From positions 721,001 to 785,000 of the forward strand of contig NZ_CP063110.1 of the NCBI RefSeq assembly GCF_014931275.1: DNA of 64,000 bases. The letters are read 5' to 3'. The stretch is from Haemophilus parainfluenzae. GTDB taxonomy: Bacteria > Pseudomonadota > Gammaproteobacteria > Enterobacterales > Pasteurellaceae. This document shows, in pieces, positions 21,850 to 31,147 of the stretch (position 1 is its first letter; each line of letters opens with the position of its first letter). Below the pieces are notes generated by a model. The model saw nothing but the letters and a program-made list of their open reading frames with translations. It did not search any database and was not told the origin of the DNA. Both the position numbers and the translations under genes were made by a program.

Positions 21850-22413
21850 TTAAGCTCTTAATTTACTGGCTCCGCGTTCCAGTTGTTTTGCCAAGCATTC
21901 TTTTGAAGCAATAATCTGTTTACCAAAACGTTTATATAAACGTTGTTTTAATTTTGCCAACCCTTTCACTTTAGCACTTTTTTCTGCCCCAAATAACTGC
22001 TTAATATGGAGTGTCACCTGACCAATCTCTTGTAAGGCTATACCTGTTTTGGCTTTTAATTCGTTTAATTGGAACGTGATTTTTTCCTGTACATGCTGTT
22101 CCAATCGTTGCGTTAATTCTGTCGTATCGGCGGTTTCATTTTGACACAACTGTTCAAATTCGGCGATTTCTGTACTGAAATCTAGCTGTAACCCTTGTTC
22201 CAGTTCAATTAATACTGCCGTGCCGTATTCCAATTGTGATGTTAATTGCTGTTGGCTTTGAACTAATTGATTTTGAATGGCTTCACTTTGCTCAATACAT
22301 TCATTTAATGACTGTTTCATTTCTGTTTGTTGCTGCATGGCAGAGGCTTTTATTGAATAAATTCGTTGTTGAATTTGCTGCATAAGATCTGACATTGTTT
22401 GTACGTTTTCCAT
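21850..22413 (-). CDS. Uncharacterised coiled-coil protein
   Basis: The 187-residue product is almost wholly helical and rich in Gln, Glu and Leu. The N-terminal part (about 10-135) has long heptad-like stretches such as MQQIQQRIYSIKASAMQQQTEMKQSL, consistent with a coiled coil; a basic C-terminal region (LKQRLYKRFGKQIIASKE) follows. There is no signal peptide or membrane helix. AAAGGAGAAG directly precedes the ATG at 22413, so I reject a longer opening at 22443. I do not recognise the family. It follows the YgiW-like gene after a paired uptake hairpin. Confidence 0.75.
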   Translation of the reverse strand: MENVQTMSDLMQQIQQRIYSIKASAMQQQTEMKQSLNECIEQSEAIQNQLVQSQQQLTSQLEYGTAVLIELEQGLQLDFSTEIAEFEQLCQNETADTTELTQRLEQHVQEKITFQLNELKAKTGIALQEIGQVTLHIKQLFGAEKSAKVKGLAKLKQRLYKRFGKQIIASKECLAKQLERGASKLRA

Positions 22414-22436
22414 TTTCTTCTCCTTTGGGATTTTTA

Positions 22437-22459
22437 ACCGCACTTAAGAAAAGTGCGGT
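22437..22459. terminator. Compact uptake-sequence-pair hairpin between ygiW-like and coiled-coil genes
   Basis: ACCGCACTT (22437-22445) and AAGTGCGGT (22451-22459) are separated by only five bases. On the minus strand the following tract (TTAAAAATCCC) is not a strong T run, so termination may be partial and the downstream gene may still be read through. Confidence 0.55.
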
Positions 22460-22470
22460 CATTTTGTTAC

Positions 22471-22857
22471 TTATTTTTTGATGATTTGTTTTACATCCAC
22501 TTCTGTTTTATTCCATTCTTTATCGACTTTACCGATAATTTGAATGTTATCTTGAGGTGCTATCGTTTCACCATTCCATGCTTTTTTGCTGACTTCAATT
22601 TGAATTTCTTTTCCACTTGCGTCTTTAAATAAGAAATCCTTTTTACCAATTTGTTTTACAATTTGTCCGTCTAAACGAACTGGAGTGTCATCATTGGCAT
22701 TTAATGCATCATCAACGGTTTTTACAATAACACTTTCATCGACAAAACCTTGTTGGGTGTTGTGCTTGTGACCATCATTAAATCCTTGTGCTATTGCGGT
22801 GTTATATACGGCAACAGAAGATAATGCGATAGCTGCAACAGTAAGTAATTTTTTCAT
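22471..22857 (-). CDS. ygiW: YgiW/YdeI-type OB-fold stress protein (BOF family)
   Basis: This 128-residue periplasmic protein has a signal peptide (MKKLLTVAAIALSSVAVYNTAIA, cleavage near residue 23) and a bacterial OB-fold domain: VRLDGQIVKQIGKKDFLFKD, then IQIEVSKKAW and IQIIGKVDKEW. Family members (YgiW/VisP, YdeI) are linked to stress tolerance and envelope signalling. In H. influenzae a close homolog is, as I recall, the first gene before the qseBC (firRS) two-component genes and under their control. Here those genes are not adjacent, but QseB/PmrA-like boxes lie upstream. AGGAG precedes the ATG. Confidence 0.88.
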   Translation of the reverse strand: MKKLLTVAAIALSSVAVYNTAIAQGFNDGHKHNTQQGFVDESVIVKTVDDALNANDDTPVRLDGQIVKQIGKKDFLFKDASGKEIQIEVSKKAWNGETIAPQDNIQIIGKVDKEWNKTEVDVKQIIKK

Positions 22858-22932
22858 AGTTTGTTCTCCTAAATAAGATAATCATAAAGTAAGTTGAAAG
22901 CTTTGCTTTCAGATGTATTAAATCATTCAAAT

Positions 22933-22948
22933 CTTAATCTTTTCTTAA
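22933..22948 (+). promoter_or_regulatory. QseB/PmrA-like direct-repeat box 1
   Basis: CTTAA, six bases (TCTTTT), CTTAA on the plus strand, the 11-bp-period direct repeat bound by PmrA/QseB-class response regulators. It is 76 bases upstream of the ygiW-like start. Confidence 0.55.
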
Positions 22949-23023
22949 GTGATTAACATTTTTCAGATTTATTTATCGATTGGATTGTTTGCCTTTCGAT
23001 GAGTGTATTTAAACAAGAGAATC

Positions 23024-23039
23024 TTAAGGAAAGATTAAG
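23024..23039 (-). promoter_or_regulatory. QseB/PmrA-like direct-repeat box 2
   Basis: On the minus strand, the direction of the ygiW-like gene, CTTAA, six bases (TCTTTC), CTTAA. It is 167 bases upstream of that gene's start and nearly identical to box 1 in spacer sequence but in the opposite orientation. Confidence 0.55.
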
Positions 23040-23132
23040 AGAGGTAAAAAAATGAAAATTTTTTGAAAATAAAAAAATAGGGCGTTTAAGCCCTACTTTT
23101 ATGAGAAAAATGCCTTGGAAATCTACCGCACT

Positions 23133-24353
23133 TTAGCCTGCTACTGCAGGTAAATAGCCTGCTTGAATTAAGAATGGCACGATCATAATCGCTACACCAA
23201 TAACTAATGCAATCACTAAAGTCACATTACCACCGATTACACGATAAGGCAGATTTGGATTTGCTTGACGTGTTTTCCATGCTAGTCCAATAGGTAAAAT
23301 CAAGCAGTAGAACGCACAGAGTAAACCCGCATAGCTTAATGCAGCGATAAAGCCTTCAGGATAATACAAGGCAAATGCAAGTGGTGGCGTAAAGGCTGCA
23401 ATGGTAAGCGTTAAACGGTTGTGTGGCAATTTGTAACGTTTAAATAAATCGCCTAAACCTTCAAACACGCCTAGCATCACACCGAGGAAAGAGGTGATTA
23501 ATGCAAGTGCAGAGAACACACGCACGATTTCGCCCATGATGTGGGAGTTGGTGATTTGACGTGTGGCATTGACTAAACCGTTAAGTGTTGGATCTGCTTG
23601 GAGCAATTGCACAAATTCATTTTGACTTAATACACCGTGAGTCGCTAATTGCCATACCAAATAAGCCACAAGAGGAATGGCTGTACCGATTAAAATGGCT
23701 TTACGGAATTGAGTGACACTACCATCTAAATAGCTATTCACGCTACCCATGATGATGTGGAAGCCAAAAGAGGTAAAGAAGATAGGTGCCGCAGAGATCA
23801 CGAAAGCATAATCTAAAGGCAAGGCCATCAGGTTATCGACAGACACTTTTGGTAACATCATAAATAAAACAAAAGCAAAGGCGATTAATTTGCCGATAAA
23901 CAGAATACGAGTGGCGCCATCAACGCCTTTTGTACCCACAACCACAAAGGCACCGAGTACGACAGTAAATAAAATGATTGAAAGTTCGGAGGAAAGACTT
24001 TCAAAGCCAAAAGCCGTTGGTAAGCCTGATAATAGTGAGCCGCCCCCGGTGATGTAGGCCGCAGAAAGGGCGTAAAGTAAAATGAGCAAGCTAAAAGTGG
24101 CTAAGACACGCCCTGTGATGCCGAAGTATTTTTCAGCGAGAGTCGCTACGCCATCATTCAGGCGATCGGCTGTTTGATACACTTCAACAAAAAGTAAACC
24201 GCTGTAAACCAAAAGCGCCCATAAGCCGACTAGTAATAAAACGGTATAACCAAAACCAATTCCGGCAGAGGTTAATGGCATCGCGAGCATCCCGGCTCCG
24301 ATGGTCGTGCCTGCAATGATTAAGGCACTGCCGAATGTTTTGTTCTTTAGCAT
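23133..24353 (-). CDS. tyrP: Tyrosine-specific transport protein (HAAP family)
   Basis: This 406-residue permease of the hydroxy/aromatic amino-acid permease family has about eleven membrane segments. The N terminus FGSALIIAGTTIGAGMLAMPL is the family hallmark. It imports tyrosine (possibly tryptophan) with protons. The stop codon overlaps an uptake core at 23125-23133. It is the last gene of a tsaD-small membrane protein-tdk-tyrP run, 36 bases after tdk. No TyrR box is seen in that short gap. Confidence 0.9.
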   Translation of the reverse strand: MLKNKTFGSALIIAGTTIGAGMLAMPLTSAGIGFGYTVLLLVGLWALLVYSGLLFVEVYQTADRLNDGVATLAEKYFGITGRVLATFSLLILLYALSAAYITGGGSLLSGLPTAFGFESLSSELSIILFTVVLGAFVVVGTKGVDGATRILFIGKLIAFAFVLFMMLPKVSVDNLMALPLDYAFVISAAPIFFTSFGFHIIMGSVNSYLDGSVTQFRKAILIGTAIPLVAYLVWQLATHGVLSQNEFVQLLQADPTLNGLVNATRQITNSHIMGEIVRVFSALALITSFLGVMLGVFEGLGDLFKRYKLPHNRLTLTIAAFTPPLAFALYYPEGFIAALSYAGLLCAFYCLILPIGLAWKTRQANPNLPYRVIGGNVTLVIALVIGVAIMIVPFLIQAGYLPAVAG

Positions 24354-24389
24354 AAAATTGTCCTCCGAGTATAAAATTGAAAAATGAGG

Positions 24390-24971
24390 TTAAAGCTGAC
24401 CGCACTTTTCTTTGTAATGATAGCGGCAAACCGAAAGATAAGAGTCATTTCCACCAATTTGGATTTGTTCCCCTTCCTTAATGACTTCACCTTGTTCATT
24501 TAAACGCAAAACGAAATTGGCTTTACGCCCACAATAACAGATTGTTTTTAATTCTTCTAGTTGATCTGCCCAAGCAAGTAAATACTTACTGCCTTCAAAT
24601 AGCTCTGCTTGGAAGTCGGTGCGTAAGCCATAACAAAGCACTGGAATCTTCAGTTTATCTACGACATCGCTTAGCTGATACACTTGTTGTTTCGTTAAAA
24701 ACTGGGCTTCGTCAACCAAAACACAATGAATGTTTTCTTGTTGTAAACGTTGACTCACTTCGGCAAAAAGGTCACTCGTCGATGTAAATAAATTCGCGTC
24801 TTCGTGAATACCAATACGTGACGTGACTTTGCCTGCGCCAAAACGATCATCAATCGCTGCCGTATAAACCATGGTGTTCATATTGCGTTCACGATAGTTA
24901 TAGGAAGACTGTAACAATGTGGTTGATTTACCCGCATTCATCGTAGAGTAGTAAAAATAGAGTTTTGCCAT
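24390..24971 (-). CDS. tdk: Thymidine kinase
   Basis: This 193-residue type II thymidine kinase phosphorylates thymidine to dTMP with ATP. The P-loop STMNAGKST is at residues 9-17 and the catalytic glutamate in LVDEAQFL is Glu88. The structural zinc cysteines are CYC around residue 145 and the C-terminal CRYHYKEKC. It starts within the stop codon of the small membrane protein gene (TAATG), so translation is probably coupled. Confidence 0.96.
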   Translation of the reverse strand: MAKLYFYYSTMNAGKSTTLLQSSYNYRERNMNTMVYTAAIDDRFGAGKVTSRIGIHEDANLFTSTSDLFAEVSQRLQQENIHCVLVDEAQFLTKQQVYQLSDVVDKLKIPVLCYGLRTDFQAELFEGSKYLLAWADQLEELKTICYCGRKANFVLRLNEQGEVIKEGEQIQIGGNDSYLSVCRYHYKEKCGQL

Positions 24972-25207
24972 TATTTAATCACCCATTTCCAGAAATAATA
25001 GGCAATGAATCCTGCAACAGGTGGACAGGCTGCGAGCATAAATGTCCCGTAAGTGGCACCGCCGCCCACCATTTTTCCTGCTTCAGCAAGAGCATCAACA
25101 ATATCACTGCTTGGCGTGGTAAAAATCCATGCACCAATAATCGCAAGCACTAAAAAACAAGCAATACCAGCTGCACGCATGGCTCTCACTTTAATTATAT
25201 TTTCCAT
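24971..25207 (-). CDS. Small two-helix membrane protein
   Basis: This 78-residue protein has two hydrophobic helices, [18 protein letters not shown] (about 12-29) and [19 protein letters not shown] (about 55-73), separated by a short acidic loop with a [11 protein letters not shown] turn. I do not recognise a named family. The gene is squeezed between tsaD (9 bases) and tdk (one-base overlap), so it is certainly translated with them. Its position suggests a transport-related or membrane-stress role, but nothing in the sequence specifies one. Confidence 0.8.
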   Translation of the reverse strand: MENIIKVRAMRAAGIACFLVLAIIGAWIFTTPSSDIVDALAEAGKMVGGGATYGTFMLAACPPVAGFIAYYFWKWVIK

Positions 25208-25216
25208 ATTTTTTCC

Positions 25217-26245
25217 TTAAATTGCAGGGAGTTCGGCCATCGCCCAACGTGGTTTTACATCAATCGCGAGATCGCTATGCTGACCTTGTTTTAAGCGTAA
25301 AAAGCCCGTATAGGCAATCATGGCGCCATTATCAGTACAAAATTGAGGTTGCGGATAAAATACTTCTCCACCGAGATTTTTCATCATGGTGCCAAGGGTT
25401 TCACGTAATTTTTTGTTTGCACTCACCCCACCAGCAATCACTAAGCGTTTGTAGCCCGTTTCTTTTAAGGCGCGTTTACATTTAATTGCAAGTGTGTCGA
25501 CGACAGAATCTTGGAAGGCAAAGGCGATATCCGCTTTGGTTTGTTCAGTTAATTCGCCTTCTTGTTTGATCGCTTGATTAATCGTATTAGCCGCTGATGT
25601 TTTTAAACCTGAAAAGCTAAAATCAAGACCAGGTCGATCCGTCATTGGTCGAGGGAACACAAAGCGATCTTTTGATCCTTTTTCGGCTAAACGTGAAAGT
25701 GCCGCACCGCCAGGATAATCTAACCCTAATAATTTCGCGGTTTTATCAAAGGCCTCGCCTGCCGCATCGTCAATGGATTCGCCAATGACTTCATATTTTC
25801 CTACGCCATCAACACGCACTAATTGGGTGTGTCCACCTGAAACTAAGAGAGCAATAAATGGAAAGTGCGGTCGATTTTCATCAAGCATTGGCGCAAGTAG
25901 ATGGCCTTCCATGTGATGTATGCCAATAGCGGGCACATTCCAGGCATAAGCCAGTGAACGCGCGATCGTTGCGCCGACTAATAATGCGCCGACTAAACCA
26001 GGACCACTTGTATAGGCGATACCATCAATTTGATCAGCAGTTAAATTGGCTTCTTCTAATGCGGCTTTAATCAATGGCGCCGTTTTACGAATGTGATCGC
26101 GGGAAGCTAGCTCTGGTACCACACCGCCGTAATCCGCATGTAAGGCAATTTGCGTGTAAAGCTGATTGGCAATTAGGCCTTTATCTTCATCATAAATCGC
26201 GACACCTGTTTCATCACAGGAGGTTTCGATTCCTAAAATACGCAT
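25217..26245 (-). CDS. tsaD: tRNA threonylcarbamoyladenosine transferase subunit TsaD
   Basis: This 342-residue ASKHA-fold protein, with TsaB and TsaE, transfers threonylcarbamoyl to A37 of ANN-decoding tRNAs. The metal-binding HHMEGH motif is at 110-115 (His111, His115), with SGGHTQL and a C-terminal [11 protein letters not shown] containing the third metal ligand aspartate. It diverges from rpsU, an arrangement also seen in E. coli. An uptake core lies inside the gene at 25863-25871. Confidence 0.96.
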   Translation of the reverse strand: MRILGIETSCDETGVAIYDEDKGLIANQLYTQIALHADYGGVVPELASRDHIRKTAPLIKAALEEANLTADQIDGIAYTSGPGLVGALLVGATIARSLAYAWNVPAIGIHHMEGHLLAPMLDENRPHFPFIALLVSGGHTQLVRVDGVGKYEVIGESIDDAAGEAFDKTAKLLGLDYPGGAALSRLAEKGSKDRFVFPRPMTDRPGLDFSFSGLKTSAANTINQAIKQEGELTEQTKADIAFAFQDSVVDTLAIKCKRALKETGYKRLVIAGGVSANKKLRETLGTMMKNLGGEVFYPQPQFCTDNGAMIAYTGFLRLKQGQHSDLAIDVKPRWAMAELPAI

Positions 26246-26347
26246 TTTCTTCTCATTTTATTAAAAAAATTGGCAAAGATTTTACCTTGTTTAGCCCGCT
26301 TAAACCAGTTCAAACGCCAAATTTTCAGCAAATAGGCGATCTTTCCT

Positions 26348-26376
26348 TTGCTTTTGCAGGGAAGATCGATTAGAAT
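26348..26376 (+). promoter_or_regulatory. Promoter of the rpsU-dnaG-rpoD operon
   Basis: TTGCTT (26348-26353), a 17-base spacer and TAGAAT (26371-26376) fit sigma-70. A small leader hairpin TGCCG/CGGCA (26395-26410) follows before rpsU. The transcript leader would be about 80 bases. Confidence 0.6.
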
Positions 26377-26463
26377 TGCGTCCTTTATTGAATTTGCCGT
26401 TCATTCGGCAGTAATAAAAATTTAAAATTGCAATTAAATTAAACTCATTGAGGTGATTGGCTT

Positions 26464-26679
26464 ATGCCTGTAATTAAAGTACGTGAAAACGAATCATTCG
26501 ACGTAGCTTTACGTCGTTTCAAACGCTCTTGCGAAAAAGCTGGTATTTTAGCAGAAGTTCGCGCTCGTGAATTCTATGAAAAACCAACTACAATCCGTAA
26601 ACGTGAAAAAGCAACGCTTGCTAAACGTCACGCTAAACGTAACGCTCGCGAAAACGCGCGCAATACCCGTTTATACTAA
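26464..26679 (+). CDS. rpsU: 30S ribosomal protein S21
   Basis: This 71-residue, highly basic protein matches S21 end to end ([21 protein letters not shown] to the Arg-rich tail ending NTRLY). It is the first gene of the macromolecular synthesis operon that also makes primase and the main sigma factor. GAGGTGATT lies upstream as ribosome site. Confidence 0.98.
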   Translation: MPVIKVRENESFDVALRRFKRSCEKAGILAEVRAREFYEKPTTIRKREKATLAKRHAKRNARENARNTRLY

Positions 26680-26709
26680 TTTGTAGTATTTTCTAACTCG
26701 AGTTAAGAC

Positions 26710-26741
26710 AAACCGTGAAACCTTTTGGGTATCACGGTTTT
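26710..26741 (+). terminator. Internal partial terminator between rpsU and dnaG
   Basis: AAACCGTGA (26710-26718) pairs with TCACGGTTT (26732-26740) around a 13-base loop, followed only by TGTTG. E. coli has a terminator at the same place that lowers dnaG expression relative to rpsU; this one is probably equivalent. Confidence 0.7.
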
Positions 26742-26816
26742 GTTGCTTTAAACTCATCGAAAAAAAGTCACGCAAAATCAACCGCACTTTCGCATCGTAT
26801 TCAAGGAGGCAAGGCA

Positions 26817-28601
26817 ATGAAAGGCTCAATTCCACGCCAATTTATTGATGATCTGCTCACAAAATCGAATATTGTCGATGTGATTAATGCACGCGTGAAA
26901 CTCAAAAAAGCGGGACGAGATTATCAAGCTTGCTGTCCGTTTCATCACGAAAAAACACCCTCCTTCACAGTAAGTGAAAAAAAACAATTCTATTATTGCT
27001 TTGGTTGTGGCGCGAAAGGCAATGCGATTTCATTTTTAATGGATTATGACAAATTAGAATTTGTTGAAGCCGTTGAAGAACTTGCTGCTTCGGCTGGGCT
27101 TGAAGTGCCTTATGAAAAACGCCCAAACCAATTTGGCAATAAACCGGATGTGAGCTATCAGACAAAACGTAATTTATACGATTTGATGCAAGAAATTGCG
27201 TCATTTTATCAAGCGCAACTTCCGCTAAATATTCCTGCTCAAAGCTATCTTCAGCAACGTGGTTTATCGCCAGAAATTATTGCTCGTTTTCAAATTGGTT
27301 ATGTACCTAATGCGATGGATACGGTGTTGCGTCAATTCGGCAAAAATCGAGAAGAACAGAAAAAGTTGCTTGATTTAGGTATGCTTTCTCGAAACGATCG
27401 TGGCAATGTGTACGATAAATTCCGTAATCGTATTATGTTTCCAATTCGGGATAAGCGTGGTCGAACAGTCGCCTTTGGTGGACGTGTTTTAACGGATGAA
27501 AAACCTAAGTATTTGAACTCCCCCGAAACCATTACGTACCATAAAGGCAATGAACTTTATGGCTTGTATGAAGCCTTACAAATCAATGATGAACCAGAAA
27601 AATTACTGGTGGTTGAAGGCTACATGGATGTGGTGGCATTAGCGCAATTTGGTGTGAATTATGCGGTGGCTTCTCTTGGTACATCGACGACTTCGGAGCA
27701 AATTCAATTATTGTTCCGTTCAACAGAGCAAGTCATTTGCTGCTACGATGGCGATAGAGCAGGGCGTGATGCCGCTTGGCGCGCACTTGAAAACGCTTTG
27801 CCTTATCTGGAAGATGGACGACAAATCAAGTTTATTTTCCTACCAGATGGAGAAGACCCGGATACTTATATTCGTCAATATGGTAAAGAAAAGTTTGAAG
27901 AATATATTGATCAAGCCCAGTCTCTCACAGAATTTTTATTTGCGCATTTAAGTCCACAGGTGGATTTTTCGACACAAGAAGGGCGAGGCAAATTAGTCGC
28001 ACTCGCGGCGCCTTTAATTCGTCAAATCCCTGGTGATATGCTTCGTCTTTCATTGCGGAATATGTTGGCGCAAAAGCTTGGGATCTTTGATCAATCACAG
28101 CTTGAAAGCTTAATACCAAATCAAATAGATAAGGCTGAACCCAAACCTAAAACGCCACAAAAAACCATTAAGAAAACACCAATGCGTGTGGTGATTTCGC
28201 TGTTATTACAGAATTCACAGTTAGTAAATCGCATTTCGGATGTGGGTTTACAAGCCTTAAAGCATGAGGCCGGTTACGAATTGCTCGAAAAATTGACCGC
28301 ACTTTGCCGTGAACGAGAAGGCATTACAACAGGGCAAATTTTAGAATATTTTCGTGATACAGAATTCAGTAAGCCCCTTGAAATATTAGCCTCTTGGGAT
28401 CATCTATTAGATGACTTAGAAATCATTAATGCATTCTCTCAAAACTATCGTCGATTGAATATTCAAGCGATTGAGCGTGACATTGAAATGCTGATTGCAA
28501 AAGAAAGGGCGGAAGGATTAACTGATCAAGAGCGAGCAATTTTAGTGAATTTGCTCAAGGGAAAAGAAGAGCAGAAAAAACAGTTAGTTAATCCGTCATA
28601 A
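26817..28601 (+). CDS. dnaG: DNA primase
   Basis: This 594-residue primase makes RNA primers for replication. The CHC2 zinc ligands are Cys40, His43, Cys61 and Cys64; the central Toprim domain has VVEGYMDV near residue 265 and CYDGDRAGRDAAWRAL. The C-terminal helicase-binding domain starts near residue 450. The ATG at 26817 has a strong AAGGAGG; a frame opening at 26715 overlaps the terminator and is rejected. An uptake core is inside the gene at 28296-28304. Confidence 0.97.
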   Translation: MKGSIPRQFIDDLLTKSNIVDVINARVKLKKAGRDYQACCPFHHEKTPSFTVSEKKQFYYCFGCGAKGNAISFLMDYDKLEFVEAVEELAASAGLEVPYEKRPNQFGNKPDVSYQTKRNLYDLMQEIASFYQAQLPLNIPAQSYLQQRGLSPEIIARFQIGYVPNAMDTVLRQFGKNREEQKKLLDLGMLSRNDRGNVYDKFRNRIMFPIRDKRGRTVAFGGRVLTDEKPKYLNSPETITYHKGNELYGLYEALQINDEPEKLLVVEGYMDVVALAQFGVNYAVASLGTSTTSEQIQLLFRSTEQVICCYDGDRAGRDAAWRALENALPYLEDGRQIKFIFLPDGEDPDTYIRQYGKEKFEEYIDQAQSLTEFLFAHLSPQVDFSTQEGRGKLVALAAPLIRQIPGDMLRLSLRNMLAQKLGIFDQSQLESLIPNQIDKAEPKPKTPQKTIKKTPMRVVISLLLQNSQLVNRISDVGLQALKHEAGYELLEKLTALCREREGITTGQILEYFRDTEFSKPLEILASWDHLLDDLEIINAFSQNYRRLNIQAIERDIEMLIAKERAEGLTDQERAILVNLLKGKEEQKKQLVNPS

Positions 28602-28670
28602 CAATGGTAAAATCTCCTGTTCAAAACAAGGGCTTTTATCTTCCAAAAATAACGCAAAACGGGAATAAAA

Positions 28671-30560
28671 ATGGAACAAAATCAACAATCTACCGCCGAG
28701 CAATATTCAGAACAAATTGAACAGCTTATGGAATTAGGTCGTACGCAGGGTTATTTAACCTATGCGGAGATTAATGACTTGCTTCCAGAAGATTTGATCG
28801 ATCCAGAATATTACGATAAGTTGTTGCAGACTTTACAGCATGATGCGGGCATTCCGGTTCTTGATGAAGCACCGGAAAGTGACGAAATGATGTTGAATGA
28901 CACGATTCCGGATGAAGATGCAGTGGAAGAAGCAACACAGATTTTGTCAAATGTGGAATCTGAAATCGGCCGTACAACCGATCCTGTGCGTATGTATATG
29001 CGTGAAATGGGTACCGTTGATCTTTTAACCCGTGAAGATGAAATCAGCATTGCAAAACGTATTGAGGAAGGGATTGATGAAGTCCAAACTGCGATTGCGG
29101 CATACCCAGAAGCGTTAACTGAATTATTAGATAATTATGACCAAGTTGACGCAGGCAATTATCGTTTGGCTGATTTAATCACAGGCTTTGTGGATCCAAA
29201 TGTTCCTGAAGAGGAAACGGCGGACATTGATGAAAATTTTGCTGATGAAGATGAAAGTGCCGAATCTGCTGCAGACGTTGATGATGAGAGCGATGAGGAA
29301 GATGAAAGCGATAACAGCTCAAGTTCTGATGACAGCGATTCAGATAACAGCATCGATCCTGAAGTAGCGCGTGAAAGATTTGCAGCATTAAGAGAGCAAC
29401 ATACTAAAACATTGGCGACCATTGCAAAACATGGTCGTAGTGGTAAACGTGCAAAAGATCAAATTGCTCAACTCGCCGATATTTTTAAACAATTCCGTTT
29501 AGTACCAAAACAATTTGATGTACTTGTTTTATCAATGAAGAATATGATGAAACGTGTACGTGCAGAAGAGCGTCAACTACAAAAAGTATTAGTTGATATT
29601 GCAGGTATGCCAAAAGATGAATTTGAGGCACTGATTGTTGCGAATGGCAGCAGTGATGCATGGGTAGCAAAAGCATTAAAATCAACGAAAGCTTGGGCAA
29701 AACGTTTACCAAAATATGAAGAACGTATCCGTTTATCTTTAGATAACTTAGCGAATATTGAGCAACATACGAATCTCACTATCCAACAAATGCGTGAAAT
29801 TTGCGATGCGGTATCTCGAGGTGAACAAAAAGCTCGTCGTGCGAAAAAAGAAATGGTTGAAGCTAACTTACGTTTGGTGATTTCTATTGCGAAAAAATAT
29901 ACCAACCGTGGTTTACAATTCTTGGATTTAATTCAAGAAGGGAATATCGGTTTGATGAAAGCGGTAGATAAATTTGAATACCGTCGTGGTTATAAATTCT
30001 CAACCTATGCAACCTGGTGGATTCGTCAGGCAATTACGCGTTCCATTGCTGACCAAGCGCGAACAATCCGTATTCCTGTTCATATGATTGAAACGATTAA
30101 CAAATTAAATCGTATTTCTCGTCAAATGTTACAAGAAATGGGCCGTGAAGCAACACCAGAAGAGCTTGCTGAGCGCATGGGAATGCCAGAAGATAAAATT
30201 CGTAAAGTGCTTAAAATTGCGAAAGAACCTATTTCTATGGAAACCCCAATCGGTGATGACGATGATTCACATTTAGGTGACTTCATCGAGGATTCAACTC
30301 TTGAGTTACCATTAGATTCTGCGACTGCACAAAGCTTGAAAGTGGCGACTCATGAAGTATTAGAAGGTTTAACACCTCGTGAAGCAAAAGTATTACGTAT
30401 GCGTTTTGGTATTGATATGAATACTGACCATACACTTGAAGAAGTGGGTAAACAATTTGATGTAACCCGTGAGCGTATTCGTCAGATTGAAGCAAAAGCA
30501 TTACGTAAATTACGTCATCCAAGTCGTTCTGAAACCTTAAGAAGTTTCTTAGATGAGTAA
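28671..30560 (+). CDS. rpoD: RNA polymerase sigma-70 (RpoD)
   Basis: This 629-residue primary sigma factor (613 in E. coli) has region 1.1 at the N terminus, region 1.2 around [13 protein letters not shown], a large non-conserved insert, region 2 with [13 protein letters not shown], region 3, and region 4 ending [20 protein letters not shown]. The non-conserved insert holds an unusually acidic Ser/Asp/Glu-rich stretch (residues about 188-225). It closes the rpsU-dnaG-rpoD operon, 69 bases after dnaG. Confidence 0.98.
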   Translation: MEQNQQSTAEQYSEQIEQLMELGRTQGYLTYAEINDLLPEDLIDPEYYDKLLQTLQHDAGIPVLDEAPESDEMMLNDTIPDEDAVEEATQILSNVESEIGRTTDPVRMYMREMGTVDLLTREDEISIAKRIEEGIDEVQTAIAAYPEALTELLDNYDQVDAGNYRLADLITGFVDPNVPEEETADIDENFADEDESAESAADVDDESDEEDESDNSSSSDDSDSDNSIDPEVARERFAALREQHTKTLATIAKHGRSGKRAKDQIAQLADIFKQFRLVPKQFDVLVLSMKNMMKRVRAEERQLQKVLVDIAGMPKDEFEALIVANGSSDAWVAKALKSTKAWAKRLPKYEERIRLSLDNLANIEQHTNLTIQQMREICDAVSRGEQKARRAKKEMVEANLRLVISIAKKYTNRGLQFLDLIQEGNIGLMKAVDKFEYRRGYKFSTYATWWIRQAITRSIADQARTIRIPVHMIETINKLNRISRQMLQEMGREATPEELAERMGMPEDKIRKVLKIAKEPISMETPIGDDDDSHLGDFIEDSTLELPLDSATAQSLKVATHEVLEGLTPREAKVLRMRFGIDMNTDHTLEEVGKQFDVTRERIRQIEAKALRKLRHPSRSETLRSFLDE

Positions 30561-30581
30561 TTATTCATTCATATAAAAAAG

Positions 30582-30607
30582 AAAAGGCAGAAATATCTGC
30601 CTTTTTT
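30582..30607 (+). terminator. Rho-independent terminator of rpoD operon
   Basis: AAAAGGCAGA (30582-30591) pairs with TCTGCCTTTT (30596-30605) with a 4-base loop, followed by more T residues. It lies 21 bases after the rpoD stop. Confidence 0.9.
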
Positions 30608-30695
30608 ATTTGATTAAATTTGGTTATTTACCTCCAAATCACATTCCTTTAAAATACGCACCTTTCGTTATTCAAAAAAACAAAAAAGGAACTTT

Positions 30696-31112
30696 ATGGA
30701 AGAATCTCAAGAACTAGAAAAGCTGCCTCGAGTAGTGACTAGTGTGTTAAAAGTGGTATTAAGTTTTTCACTTATTGCTTTGGCTTTAGTGTTGATCATT
30801 GCTTTAGCTAAAATTACCTATAGCTTAGCAATTATGGTGTTCAATACATCAAGCGTAGTGCCTTATGATGTTGCTGAACAAGCCGTGATGTTTTTCTTAT
30901 ATTTCGGTTTTATTGGCCTAATCGTGCAATATTTTAAAAGCGGCTATCACTTTCCTCTGCGTTATTTTATTTACGCGGGGATTACCGCTATGTTGCGTCT
31001 GATTATTGTGAATCATGAGAGTTCAGTTGATACTATCTTATTCGCAGGCGCGATTTTAATTATGGTTATTGCACTTTGTTTAGTGTTGTATTCCAATAAA
31101 ATTAAAATTTAA
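30696..31112 (+). CDS. psiE: PsiE family phosphate-starvation-inducible membrane protein
   Basis: This 138-residue protein has four membrane helices. YFKSGYHFPLRYFIYAGITAMLRLIIV is the PsiE signature, and the length matches E. coli PsiE (136). In E. coli the gene is controlled by phosphate limitation and cAMP-CRP; its molecular role is unknown. AAAAAGGAAC precedes the ATG. It follows the rpoD terminator and converges on rlmJ. Confidence 0.88.
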   Translation: MEESQELEKLPRVVTSVLKVVLSFSLIALALVLIIALAKITYSLAIMVFNTSSVVPYDVAEQAVMFFLYFGFIGLIVQYFKSGYHFPLRYFIYAGITAMLRLIIVNHESSVDTILFAGAILIMVIALCLVLYSNKIKI

Positions 31113-31139
31113 AAGTGCGGTCGTTTTGACCGCGGTTTT
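31111..31139 (+). terminator. psiE terminator with one eroded uptake arm
   Basis: GCGGTC (31117-31122) pairs with GACCGC (31128-31133), then GGTTTTGG. The left arm contains an intact uptake core (31113-31121), while the right arm reads GACCGCGGTT instead of GACCGCACTT, so only the inner part still pairs. Confidence 0.5.
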
Positions 31140-31147
31140 GGAATGGA

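Noticed and set aside
26715-26816. N-terminal extension of DnaG from 26715
   Set aside because: It would begin inside the rpsU terminator hairpin, and the ATG at 26817 has a near-perfect ribosome site and the family start.
29159-29422. Serine-rich minus-strand frames opposite rpoD
   Set aside because: They arise from the acidic Asp/Ser-rich codons read backwards and have no independent support.
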